From: Paracoccus sanguinis
GTDB lineage: Bacteria > Pseudomonadota > Alphaproteobacteria > Rhodobacterales > Rhodobacteraceae
Direction: 5' to 3'
Assembly (NCBI RefSeq): GCF_900106665.1
Contig: NZ_FNNA01000003.1
Coordinates: forward strand, 124,001-188,000
DNA length: 64,000 bases
The translations under genes were made by a program, and so were the position numbers. Below the pieces are notes generated by a model. The model saw nothing but the letters and a program-made list of their open reading frames with translations. It did no database searches and had not been told where the DNA came from. Numbering within the stretch: the stretch's first letter is position 1; each line of letters begins with the position of its first letter. This document shows, one piece after another, positions 50,386 through 59,183 of the stretch.

Positions 50386-51416
50386 TTGTATTCGATCAGC
50401 CGGGCGCGACCCCGGCCCCCCAGCCGGCGCAGGTGGAACTCGGCCACGCCCACCGCCTCGGGCAGCTTGCCCGCCACGGTGAGGACCGCGCGCCCCCAGC
50501 GGCGGTGCGGGCGTGGGTCACGCCGGGCGATGCGGACGACCTGCGCGGGCAGCGCCGCCAGCGCCAGCCAGGCCCAGGGCGTCACCACCCCCGCGCCTGC
50601 GGCGACCACCGGGAGCGCGGCCCAGCCGACCGCCCGGCGCGTCTCGCGCTGCCAGATCCGCTCGGGGCCGGCGCGGTGCAGCCACGACACCTCGGCAAAG
50701 GCGTGACCGGCCCGCCGGCTGCGCCGCCACCACTGCCACAGACGGTGCATGTCCGCGTCGTGCCGGGTCATCTCGGCGTCGAGGCGCGCGATCCCCCAGC
50801 CGGCGCGGGCGAGGCGCAGGCACAGCTCCGGCTCCTCCCCCGCGATCAGGCTTTCGCGGAAGAACCCCGCCGCCGCGAGGGCCGGCCAGCGCACCAGCAT
50901 GTCACCGCCGACCGCGCGGGTGGGGCCGACGGGGGTGTCCCATTCGGCGTCGCAGGCGGCGTTGTAGAGCGTCGCGTCAGGCGCCCGCTCGCGCCGCCGG
51001 CCGGCCACCACGCCGAGGCGCGGGTCGGCGTCGAGGGCGGCGAGGCCCTGCGCGATCCACCCCGGCGCGACCTCGCAATCGCCATCGACGAACTGAACGA
51101 AGGCGGGCGCCCCCTCCCGCGCGGCGGCCGCGGCGCCGGCGTTGCGCGCCCTTGCGGCGGTGAAGGGCCGGCTCAGGTCCAGCGCCACCACCTCGGCCCC
51201 CATCCCGGCGGCGCGGGCGGCGCTGCCGTCGGTCGAGCCGGAATCGACGTAGATCACCCGCGCAAGGTCTGGTTGCGCCTTGAGCGAGGCGATGCAGCGG
51301 ACCAGCCGCTCGCCCTCGTTGCGGCCGATGGCCACGGCCACCACGCGCCCGCCACCGGCGCGCGGCGCGGGCCCGGGCGACGCGACCAACGGCGGCTCAG
51401 GCCGCCGCCGGCGCAA
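50382..51416 (-). CDS. Glycosyltransferase family 2
   Basis: GT-A transferase of up to 344 residues. Motifs: VAIGRNEGERL, VIYVDSGSTDGS, FVQFVDGDCEV and GEEPELCLRL. A hydrophobic pair of segments near residues 255-290 suggests membrane attachment. The first usable start is TTG at 51416, overlapping the Wzz-like gene by 20 bases; GTG codons near 51350 would give a start right before VAVAIGRNEGE and are equally possible, so the N-terminus is uncertain. It overlaps the next GT2 by four bases. Confidence 0.85.
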   Translation of the reverse strand: MRRRRPEPPLVASPGPAPRAGGGRVVAVAIGRNEGERLVRCIASLKAQPDLARVIYVDSGSTDGSAARAAGMGAEVVALDLSRPFTAARARNAGAAAAAREGAPAFVQFVDGDCEVAPGWIAQGLAALDADPRLGVVAGRRRERAPDATLYNAACDAEWDTPVGPTRAVGGDMLVRWPALAAAGFFRESLIAGEEPELCLRLARAGWGIARLDAEMTRHDADMHRLWQWWRRSRRAGHAFAEVSWLHRAGPERIWQRETRRAVGWAALPVVAAGAGVVTPWAWLALAALPAQVVRIARRDPRPHRRWGRAVLTVAGKLPEAVGVAEFHLRRLGGRGRARLIEYK

Positions 51417-52869
51417 GGGCCGGGGCGACCAGCGTCCAGGAGTACCACGCGCCCGCTGCGAGGATGAGGAGCGTCAGCGCCAGCCGCACGCTGCCCGCCA
51501 TCCGGTCGGCGGGCATCTGCACCCGCCCCGCCGCCGCGATGGCGCTGACGCCGAGCGCGTGGCGCAGCTGCCGGGGCGTGCGCAGGACAGGGCGCGCCAG
51601 TTCCAGCAGGAACCCCGCCAGCAGCGCCGCGCCGATGCTTGCCGCAAGGCCCAACACGGCCACCCGGCGGCGGCTCGAGGACAGGGGGTTGTCGGGCACC
51701 TCGGCGTTCTCGAGCACCACCATCCGCTCGCCGTGCTCACCCGCGACCAGCTCGCGGTCGAGCCGCGCGGCGGCGACCCGTGCGGCCACCGCATCGCGCT
51801 GGATCTCGATCTCGCGCATCTGCCGGGTGAGCGCGTCAAGCCGCTCGGCCACCTCGGGGATATGGGCGATGGCGGTGTCGATCGCCTCGAGCCGGGCGTC
51901 GAGGACGCTGCGCTCATCCTCCATCGAGCCGAGCTGCTCGTCGATCAGCGCGATCTGCTGGCGCACCGCCGGGTCGAGGTTCTGCACCCCGCCGCCTTGC
52001 AGCTCACCGATGGCGGTCTCGAGGCGGCGCACCTCGGGGTGGCTCTCGCCCAGCCGCCGGCGGGCCTGCGCCAGCTCGACCCGCAACCGGCCGATCTGGT
52101 CGGCGACGGTCACCGTGCCGCTGCCCGAGCCGCTGCCTTCGCTGACCTGCAACGTCAGCCGCTCGCGCTCGAGCGTCTGGATGCTGCGCGTGGTGGCGAC
52201 GCGCTGGCCGCGCAGCGTCGTCATCTCGGCCTGCAGCACCTCGAGGTTCTCGGGCAGGGCGTCGGTTTCGCGCCGGCGGATGTCGTCGATCTTGGCCTGC
52301 ACCTGCGCAGCCTCGGCCTCGACCCGGCGGCTTTCGACGTCGAGGGCCGAGACGAGGTTGGCGAGGCGGCGAGAGACGACCTCGCTGTTGCCGGTCACGA
52401 TCTGGTTGGCGATGTCGTTGGCCAGCGCCGCGGCCACCGCCGGATCGCCGGCGTTGGCGGTCAGCATCAGCGCCGAGACCCCGGCATCGGGCGACTGTGC
52501 GCCGCCGGCCGAGGGGATCAGGTCGATCCGCACGTCCTGGCGGAAGCGCCACAGCTGCTCGCTGCTGGTGAGTTCCGGGCGGTCCTCGAAGAGGTGGAAG
52601 CGCGCGATCATGTCGGTGACGTTCTGGCGTGACATCACCTGCTGCTCGATGAGCCGCAGCCGCGCCGGCGCCTCGGACACCTGCGCCTCGGTCCCGCCGC
52701 CGATCACCGAGGGCAGGATCTGGATCACGGTGCTGGCCTGATAGGTCCGCGGCATGGCGGTGACATAGCTCAGCGTCCCGACGATGCCCGCGACCAGCAC
52801 CGCGGCCATCACCGGCGCGCGGCGGGTCAGCATCGACAGGAACTCGGCCAGGCCGGTGATCGGGCCCAT
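51397..52869 (-). CDS. Wzz/GNVR-type polysaccharide chain-length protein
   Basis: Polysaccharide co-polymerase of 490 residues that controls EPS chain length. N-terminal membrane span near residues 20-40 (APVMAAVLVAGIVGTLSYV), long periplasmic coiled coils (about 170-400), and C-terminal membrane spans near 400-425 and 460-480. MPRTYQASTVIQI after the first span is typical. The ATG at 52869 is one base from the stop of the CpsD-like gene upstream, so the two are coupled. The open frame beyond 52869 is unsupported. Confidence 0.9.
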   Translation of the reverse strand: MGPITGLAEFLSMLTRRAPVMAAVLVAGIVGTLSYVTAMPRTYQASTVIQILPSVIGGGTEAQVSEAPARLRLIEQQVMSRQNVTDMIARFHLFEDRPELTSSEQLWRFRQDVRIDLIPSAGGAQSPDAGVSALMLTANAGDPAVAAALANDIANQIVTGNSEVVSRRLANLVSALDVESRRVEAEAAQVQAKIDDIRRRETDALPENLEVLQAEMTTLRGQRVATTRSIQTLERERLTLQVSEGSGSGSGTVTVADQIGRLRVELAQARRRLGESHPEVRRLETAIGELQGGGVQNLDPAVRQQIALIDEQLGSMEDERSVLDARLEAIDTAIAHIPEVAERLDALTRQMREIEIQRDAVAARVAAARLDRELVAGEHGERMVVLENAEVPDNPLSSSRRRVAVLGLAASIGAALLAGFLLELARPVLRTPRQLRHALGVSAIAAAGRVQMPADRMAGSVRLALTLLILAAGAWYSWTLVAPALAPAAA

Positions 52870-52870
52870 G

Positions 52871-53851
52871 TCAGACCTCGCCGTCGTAGAGGAAAAGCCC
52901 GAGCAGCGGGCGGCGGGCCACCACGAACCCCTCGGCCGCGCGGATGCGCGCGGCGGTGTCGCTGGTGCCATCGACGGCAAGCAGCACCGTCTCGGCGAGG
53001 TCGAGCGCCGCCATCCCGGCGTCGGCCATCAGGATCGGCGGCAGGTGCAGGATGGTGAGGTCGGGGGCAAGACTTTCGACCATCTCGGCCAGGCGGGCCT
53101 GGAACTGGGCCGACAGCAGCGTCTCGGCGCTGCGCCCTGGCGGGGCGGTGAAGCTGGCGAGGGCGAGGTTCTCGCCCAGGCGCGCGCGGCTCCAGTGCAG
53201 GACGCCGTTGGGGGGCGGCAGGGCGTGGCCAAGCAACCCCAGCACCGGCTGGCGGTCGAGGTCGAGGTCGACGAGCGCCACCCGCTGATCGGCGCGCCGC
53301 GCGACCGACAGGGCGAGGTTCAGCGCCACCGCGGGCGCCGCGGGGCCGCGGCCGGTGCCGGTGACGCCGATCCGCGACCAGCCGGCCGCGGCCATCGCCT
53401 GGATCGAGCGGGTGCGCAGCACGTCATAGGGCGCCACGGCGGCCAGCCCGGGGTGGTCGGGGGGCCCGCCCGCCAGCCGCAGGCGCAGCAGCGTGCGGTG
53501 CGGCCATCCGAGCGCAGGCAGCGCCGCCCATGCGGCGTCGCGGGGGGGCGCGCCGTCGAGCCGTGACGGGTCGGCAAGGGGCTGACCCGCGGGGCGCGAC
53601 ATCTGGGGGCCGCTGAGGAAGGACGGTCGAACGGCCGAGGGCGCCGTGGCCCGTCGCGAGGGGTCTGCCGGGGCCGAAGTTTCCGCCGGTGAGGACGAGG
53701 GCGGGCTGATGGGGGACGGCGCTGCCGGCACACCGGAGGGGTTGGGCGCCCCGGTCCCGGCCGTGCTGCGGCTCTGCGCCTCTGCCTCCGGGCGCGGGGC
53801 GGTGCGAGACGCCGCGGGGCGCTGCCGCATCCCGTCGGCGGGGCGTTCCAT
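52871..53851 (-). CDS. CpsD/CapB-like tyrosine-kinase homologue with degenerate P-loop
   Basis: Cytosolic partner of the Wzz-like protein, 326 residues. The first ~125 residues are disordered Pro/Ser/Ala. The kinase-like core has RSIQAMAAAGWSRIGVTG, a Walker A' motif VALVDLDLDRQ and a Walker B-like LTILHLPPIL. The Walker A site reads GTGRGPAAPA, lacking the lysine and Ser/Thr of a normal P-loop, and no C-terminal tyrosine cluster is present (one Tyr, FLYDGEV). It may be a non-catalytic regulator. ATG 53851 is chosen because the first codons then encode MERPADG; 46 more open codons upstream look like intergenic reading. Confidence 0.8.
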   Translation of the reverse strand: MERPADGMRQRPAASRTAPRPEAEAQSRSTAGTGAPNPSGVPAAPSPISPPSSSPAETSAPADPSRRATAPSAVRPSFLSGPQMSRPAGQPLADPSRLDGAPPRDAAWAALPALGWPHRTLLRLRLAGGPPDHPGLAAVAPYDVLRTRSIQAMAAAGWSRIGVTGTGRGPAAPAVALNLALSVARRADQRVALVDLDLDRQPVLGLLGHALPPPNGVLHWSRARLGENLALASFTAPPGRSAETLLSAQFQARLAEMVESLAPDLTILHLPPILMADAGMAALDLAETVLLAVDGTSDTAARIRAAEGFVVARRPLLGLFLYDGEV

Positions 53852-54052
53852 CGTCACTTCGACACCTGCAACAATACCCGAAACCAACAAAGTGATGATG
53901 ACGCGGATGGCCCCGGCGCTCAACGCCCGGACGGCCCGCGCCGCCGGCAATAACCCCCTCAGTGATGCCACGTCGCGGGCCGCGGGCACACTGTCTTTTA
54001 AGGCAGGATTGCCGGAACCCCTTGCCGCCCCTAATCTCGGCTCAGGTTTTTA

Positions 54053-55477
54053 ATGAGGTCGCGGTTGCATTCGCCGCTTGCGTTCATCGTGCTGACACTG
54101 TGGCCGGTCGCGGCGGGGGTGATGTTCTCGCGCCTCGACCGGGTGCAGGCGGTGATCTGGACGCTGCTCGGCGGCTATCTGCTGCTGCCGCCGGTGGTGG
54201 CGATCGACCTGCCGATGCTGCCGGCGATGGACAAGAACACCATCGCCGCCGTGTCGGCGCTGGTGGGGGTGGCGGTGCTCGGGACCGGCGCGGGCGCCGA
54301 GGCCCCGCGGATGCCGCTCTGGATCAAGGCGATGCTGCTTCTGGCCGTGAGCGCGCCGATGCTGACCGCGCTCGCCAATCCCGAGCCGCTGACCGTGGGC
54401 AGCAACTTCCGCCCCGGCATGACCCCCTATGACGGGATCACCGGGGCGATGGGCGCGGTGCTCGAGCTGACGCCCTTCGTCCTCGGCTACCTCGTCCTGT
54501 CGTCGCCCGCGGCCCTCAGGTCGTGGCTCGCGGCGCTTGTCCTCGCGGGGTTCGCCTATGCCTGGCCGATGCTGCTCGAGATCCGGCTCAGCCCGCAGCT
54601 CAACGTCTGGATCTACGGGTTCTTCGCCCATGATTTCGGGCAGATGATGCGCTACGGCGGGTTCCGCCCGATGGTGTTCCTGTCGCACGGGCTGTGGGTC
54701 GCGCTGTTCGCCTGCATGGCGGTCCTTGCCGCGGCGGTGCGGCTGCGCGACCCGGCCGTGCGCCGTCCCGGTCGCGGCGCGCGGGCCGCGCTTCTCGTCT
54801 TCCTGCTGGTGGTGCTGGTGCTCTGCAAGAGCATGGCGGCGCTGATCTATGCGCTGCTGCTGGTGCCGCTGGTGCTGCTGGCGCCGGTGCGCCTGCAGTT
54901 CGCGGTGGCGGCGCTGCTGGCCGTGGTCGTGCTGTCCTACCCGCTTCTGCGGTGGGTCGAGGTGCTGCCGGTCCGCGCGATCACAGACCTCGCCCATGAC
55001 ATCTCGCCCGAACGCGGCCAGTCCTTCGGCTTCCGGATGACGAACGAGGACATGCTGCTCGCCCGCGCGGCGGAGAAGCCGTGGACCGGGTGGGGCGGCT
55101 GGAACCGCAACCACGTCGTCGACCCCTTCACCGGCCGCGTCGCGACCGTCACCGACGGCAAGTGGATCGTGCAGATGTCGTCGGCCGGATTGCTCGGGTT
55201 CGCGTGGATGTTCGGCCTGCTGTCGGGGTCGGTCCTGCGGGCGGCGCGGGCGGCGTGGCGGCGGCCCTCGGCCTCGGACCTGCCGGCGGCGGGGCTGGCG
55301 CTGATCCTGGCCGCGAACCTCGTCGATCTGCTGCCGAACGCCACGCTCACCTCGCTGAGCTGGGTCTGCGCCGGGTCGCTCGCCGGATGGGCGGTGCGCC
55401 GGCAGGAGGCCGCAGGCCCCGCATCCACCCCCGCCGCGACGGGGCGCGCGGCCCCTCTGCGGGTGGTGCTGTCGTGA
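54053..55477 (+). CDS. Wzy/O-antigen-ligase-like polymerase
   Basis: Multi-span inner-membrane protein of 474 residues with about ten hydrophobic segments and a large periplasmic loop (about 295-350) containing GQSFGFRMTNEDMLLARA and WTGWGGWNRNHV. The pattern fits polymerases and ligases that join lipid-linked repeat units on the periplasmic side. Its short intergenic start (divergent from the CpsD-like gene across about 200 bp) suggests a promoter of its own. The GMC oxidoreductase start overlaps its stop (GTGA). Confidence 0.85.
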   Translation: MRSRLHSPLAFIVLTLWPVAAGVMFSRLDRVQAVIWTLLGGYLLLPPVVAIDLPMLPAMDKNTIAAVSALVGVAVLGTGAGAEAPRMPLWIKAMLLLAVSAPMLTALANPEPLTVGSNFRPGMTPYDGITGAMGAVLELTPFVLGYLVLSSPAALRSWLAALVLAGFAYAWPMLLEIRLSPQLNVWIYGFFAHDFGQMMRYGGFRPMVFLSHGLWVALFACMAVLAAAVRLRDPAVRRPGRGARAALLVFLLVVLVLCKSMAALIYALLLVPLVLLAPVRLQFAVAALLAVVVLSYPLLRWVEVLPVRAITDLAHDISPERGQSFGFRMTNEDMLLARAAEKPWTGWGGWNRNHVVDPFTGRVATVTDGKWIVQMSSAGLLGFAWMFGLLSGSVLRAARAAWRRPSASDLPAAGLALILAANLVDLLPNATLTSLSWVCAGSLAGWAVRRQEAAGPASTPAATGRAAPLRVVLS

Positions 55478-57168
55478 ACGCCCCGACCCTCACCCCCCCG
55501 GCCGTCCCGGTCCCGCCCGCGGGGCAGCCGGTCTGGGACGTGGCGATCATCGGCGCCGGTCTCGGCGGCGGCCTCTGCGGCCGGATGCTGGCCGAGGCCG
55601 GGCTGTCGGTGTTGTTCATCGAGCGCGGGCGCGGCCACCCTCGCCGCGCCGGTGACACGCTCGACTGCACCGACGACGACCCCGAGGTGCGCAGCGCCCA
55701 CGACTGCTGGCCCGAGCGGCTGCGCGGCACCGTCGATGGCCGCAGTTGCGACGGCTATCCGTTGCAGGGAACCGGCCTCGGCGGCACCTCGGTCTATTAC
55801 GCCGCAGCCCTCGAGCGGCCCGAGCGCCACGACCTCGAGCCGACCCCGACGATGCCGCATCCGACCGGCGGCTGGCCGGTGGGCTACGACGCCTTCACCC
55901 CGTGGTTCGACCGCGCGCAGGCGCTGATGGCGCTGTCGGGCACGCCCGATCCGCTGCGCCCCGAGCCGCTGCCGCCGCTGCGCGACCCGCCGGTCCTGTC
56001 GCCGGCCGAGGCCGTCCTGGTCGAGCGCATGCGCGCCGCGGGCCTGCACCCCTACCGCACCCACCTTGCCATCCGCGGCGGCGACGGCTGCCGCGAATGC
56101 GTCGGCTGCAGCTGCCCGCGCGACTGCAAGATGGACGGCCGCTCGGCCGGGATCGAGCCGGCGCTGGCCACCGGCCGGGCGGCGGTCCTCGACGGCGCCG
56201 TGGTCCGCCGCCTCGGCGCCGACCGCCACCACGTCACCCACGCCGAGGTCGAGTGCGGCGGCGAGGCGATGCGGATCGAGGCCCGCGTGTTCGTGCTTGC
56301 GGCGGGCGCCCTCGCGTCACCCATGCTGCTGCTCGCCTCGGCCTCGGATGACTGGCCCGAGGGGCTGGCCAACGACAGCGGCCTCGCCGGGCGGTTCCTC
56401 ATGTTCCACGTCGGCGAGCGGATCGCGCTCTGGGCGCCGCGCGGGCTCGACCACCGCGGGCCGCGCAAGACCATCAGCCTGCGCGATTTCTACACCGGCG
56501 ACGGCGCGCGGCTGGGGCTCGTGCAGTCGCTGGGCGTGGGGGCGCGCTACGGCGTCGTGGTGCACGAGCTGAAGCAGCGCTACGACCGCTCGCCGCTGCG
56601 CCGCTTTCGCGCCGGCAAGCCGTTCATCCGCATCCCCGCAGCCATCGCATCGGCGCTGCTGGGCGAGGCGAGCGTCTTCGCCACCATCGTCGAGGATCTG
56701 CCCGATCCCGAGAACCGGGTGACCCACGACCCCGCGCACCCGAACGCCCTGACCTTCACCTATCGGATCCCGGCCGAACTGCGGCAACGCTCGGCGCTTC
56801 TGCGCCGCAAGCTGCGCGCGCAGCTGCGCGGCATCCGGATGCTGTTCCTGTCGTTCCAGCCCGAGCTGAACCTCGCCCACCCCTGCGGCACGCTGCGGTT
56901 CTCGGACGATCCGGCGCAGGGCGTGCTCGACCGCGACTGCCGCGCGCACGGGATCGACAACCTCTACGTCGCGGATGCCTCGTTCATGCCCACCTCGACC
57001 GGGGTGAACCCGAGCCTCACCATCGTCGCCAACGCCCTGCGGGTGGCCGACATCATCGTGCGCCACCACCCCCCCGCTGGCGCCGCGGACGGCAGCGCCA
57101 CCCCGGCGCCCGCACCCGCCGAGATGCCCGACCTGCAATCGCCCGCCGTGTCCGCGGCGCTGCACTGA
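55474..57168 (+). CDS. GMC-family FAD oxidoreductase
   Basis: Flavin-dependent alcohol/sugar oxidoreductase of 564 residues. FAD binding is shown by AIIGAGLGGGLCGRML and FIERGRG, the flavin loop by GTGLGGTSVYY, and the C-terminal domain by VADASFMPTSTGVNPSLT. A cysteine-rich insertion ECVGCSCPRDCKMD near residue 210 is notable. It starts with GTG overlapping the polymerase stop and is followed two bases later by the flippase, so it belongs to the EPS operon. It may oxidise a sugar or a lipid/polyketide alcohol of the product; the substrate is not evident. Confidence 0.88.
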   Translation: MNAPTLTPPAVPVPPAGQPVWDVAIIGAGLGGGLCGRMLAEAGLSVLFIERGRGHPRRAGDTLDCTDDDPEVRSAHDCWPERLRGTVDGRSCDGYPLQGTGLGGTSVYYAAALERPERHDLEPTPTMPHPTGGWPVGYDAFTPWFDRAQALMALSGTPDPLRPEPLPPLRDPPVLSPAEAVLVERMRAAGLHPYRTHLAIRGGDGCRECVGCSCPRDCKMDGRSAGIEPALATGRAAVLDGAVVRRLGADRHHVTHAEVECGGEAMRIEARVFVLAAGALASPMLLLASASDDWPEGLANDSGLAGRFLMFHVGERIALWAPRGLDHRGPRKTISLRDFYTGDGARLGLVQSLGVGARYGVVVHELKQRYDRSPLRRFRAGKPFIRIPAAIASALLGEASVFATIVEDLPDPENRVTHDPAHPNALTFTYRIPAELRQRSALLRRKLRAQLRGIRMLFLSFQPELNLAHPCGTLRFSDDPAQGVLDRDCRAHGIDNLYVADASFMPTSTGVNPSLTIVANALRVADIIVRHHPPAGAADGSATPAPAPAEMPDLQSPAVSAALH

Positions 57169-57170
57169 CG

Positions 57171-58535
57171 ATGCGGACCCGCCTGAGAAACCTGCGCCAT
57201 GGCGAGGGATTGCTGCACCGCGCGGCCCGCGGCTCGGCGTGGACGGTGATCGGGGTGTTCGGCTCGCAGGGGATCCGGCTCGCCTCGAACCTGGTGCTGA
57301 CGCGCCTGCTCTTCCCCGAGATCTTCGGGGTGATGACGCTGATCATGGTGGTGATCCAGGGGCTCAACAACCTGTCGGACGTCGGCATCGGGCCAGCGGT
57401 GCTGCAAAGCCGGCGCGGCGACGACCCGAGGTTCCTCGACACCGCCTACACGCTGCAGTTCATCCGCGGCATCGGGCTGTGGCTGGGCTGCTGCGTGCTC
57501 GCCTGGCCGGCGGCGCGCTTCTACGAGGTGCCCGAGCTCGCCTGGTACCTGCCGGTCGCTGGCTTCACCTCGGTGATCTGGGGGCTGCTGCCGACCCGGA
57601 TCGAGCAGGCCAACCGGCATCTCGACCTCGGCCGGCTGACCCGGCTCGAGCTCGGCTCACAGGTCGTCACGATCCTCATCACCATCGCGCTGGCGGCGGC
57701 GATGCGCTCGGCTTGGGCGCTGGTCATCGCGCTCGTCATCGGCGCGGTGGTCAAGAAGGTGATGGCCGACCGGATGCTGCCCGGCCACGTCAACCGGCTG
57801 CGCTACGACCGCTCGGCCGCGGAAGAGATCCTGGGCTTCGGCAAGTGGATCTTCCCCAGCACCATCGTCGGCTTCGCGCTGTCGCAGGGCGACAAGATGA
57901 TCCTCGGCAAGTACCTGAGCCTTGCCGCGCTGGGCCTCTACAACATCGCCTTTTTCCTCGCGAGCTTCGCGCTGCAGATGGGGATCACGGTGATCTGGCG
58001 GCTGATGATCCCGGTCTACCGGGAATCGCCACCGGGCGAGAGCCGCGAGAACTTCCTGCGGGTGCGCCGCATCCGCATGGCGCTGACCGCCGGGTTCCTG
58101 CTGACGCTCGCGGTGATGGCGGCGCTGGGGCCGTGGCTGGTCGGGTTCCTCTACGACGACCGCTATGCCGAGGCGGGCGGGCTGGTGCGAATGATCGCCT
58201 GTGCCACGATCCCGCAGATCATCCTGCTCAGCTACGACCAGTCGGCGCTGGCGGCGGGCGATTCGCGCCGGTTCTTCGTGCTGACCCTGATCCGGGCGGT
58301 GCTGTTCCTCGGGCTGTTCTGGCTGGGGCTTCACACCCACGGCCTGCCCGGGGCGCTGGCCGGGCAGGCGCTGGCCACCATCCTCGCCTATCCGGCGACG
58401 GTCTGGCTGGCCCGCCGGCACGGGGCCTGGGACCCGCTGCACGACGTTCTCGCCGGGCTGGCGGGGATCGCCATCGCGCTGGTCTTTGCGGACAGTTTCG
58501 TCGCCGGCGCGGGTGCAGGCGGGGCGTTTCCATGA
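57171..58535 (+). CDS. Wzx-like polysaccharide flippase (PST/MATE superfamily)
   Basis: Membrane transporter of 454 residues with about twelve hydrophobic segments, presumed to move lipid-linked repeat units across the inner membrane. N-terminal GSAWTVIGVFGSQGIRLASNLVLTRLL and LSDVGIGPAVLQ are characteristic of the ExoT/AmsL-type branch. It starts two bases after the GMC oxidoreductase stop. Confidence 0.9.
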   Translation: MRTRLRNLRHGEGLLHRAARGSAWTVIGVFGSQGIRLASNLVLTRLLFPEIFGVMTLIMVVIQGLNNLSDVGIGPAVLQSRRGDDPRFLDTAYTLQFIRGIGLWLGCCVLAWPAARFYEVPELAWYLPVAGFTSVIWGLLPTRIEQANRHLDLGRLTRLELGSQVVTILITIALAAAMRSAWALVIALVIGAVVKKVMADRMLPGHVNRLRYDRSAAEEILGFGKWIFPSTIVGFALSQGDKMILGKYLSLAALGLYNIAFFLASFALQMGITVIWRLMIPVYRESPPGESRENFLRVRRIRMALTAGFLLTLAVMAALGPWLVGFLYDDRYAEAGGLVRMIACATIPQIILLSYDQSALAAGDSRRFFVLTLIRAVLFLGLFWLGLHTHGLPGALAGQALATILAYPATVWLARRHGAWDPLHDVLAGLAGIAIALVFADSFVAGAGAGGAFP

Positions 58536-58574
58536 GAGGATCCGTGAAACCCGGGGCAAGCGGAGGGTCGGGCG

Positions 58575-59135
58575 ATGTGGACCTGCATGACGCACGACTG
58601 GCAGCCGGGCATCGGCGACCCGACCTGGCAGGGTTGGGCCACGGTGCTGGTCTATCTCGTCGCTGCGGCACTGGCGCTGGCGGCCTCGGGCTCAGGGGCG
58701 GGGGCCGCGCGCGAGCGGTGGTTCTGGCGGCTGACCGGGGTGCTGCTGCTGCTCCTCGCGGTCAACAAGCAGCTCGACCTGCAATCGGCGCTGACGGCCT
58801 CTGGCCGCTGCCTGGCGATGGCGCAGGGGTGGTACGAGAACCGGCGCTGGGTGCAGCTTGGCTTCCTCGCCGCGCTGGCCCTGCTGGCGCTGTGGCTGCT
58901 CGTCGGGATGCTGCGGCTCCTCTCCGGGACGCTGGCGCGGACCGGGCTGGCTGCCGTCGGGGTCGCGGTGGTGGCGGGGTTCGTGATGATTCGCGCCGTC
59001 GGCTTCCACCACGTGGACGGGCTTCTGCGGCTGCCGGTTATGGGGCTGCGCGCCAACACCGTGCTCGAGTGGACCGGGCCGGTGCTCATCGCACTCGGCG
59101 CGCTCGGGGTGCTGCTCCGGCCGCGGCGGCGGTAG
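58575..59135 (+). CDS. Conserved membrane protein of unknown function
   Basis: Membrane protein of 186 residues with about five hydrophobic segments. A polar stretch WFWRLTGVLLLLLAVNKQ, then QLDLQSALTASGRCLAMAQ and GWYENRRWVQ between spans looks like a functional signature. I recall similar proteins in bacterial surface-polysaccharide loci but can assign no function. It starts 40 bases after the flippase and may be the last gene of that run. Confidence 0.75.
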   Translation: MWTCMTHDWQPGIGDPTWQGWATVLVYLVAAALALAASGSGAGAARERWFWRLTGVLLLLLAVNKQLDLQSALTASGRCLAMAQGWYENRRWVQLGFLAALALLALWLLVGMLRLLSGTLARTGLAAVGVAVVAGFVMIRAVGFHHVDGLLRLPVMGLRANTVLEWTGPVLIALGALGVLLRPRRR

Positions 59136-59183
59136 GCAGGATCACGAGAATATGATAAGATGTCGCAAGAAAGGGGGACGGCC

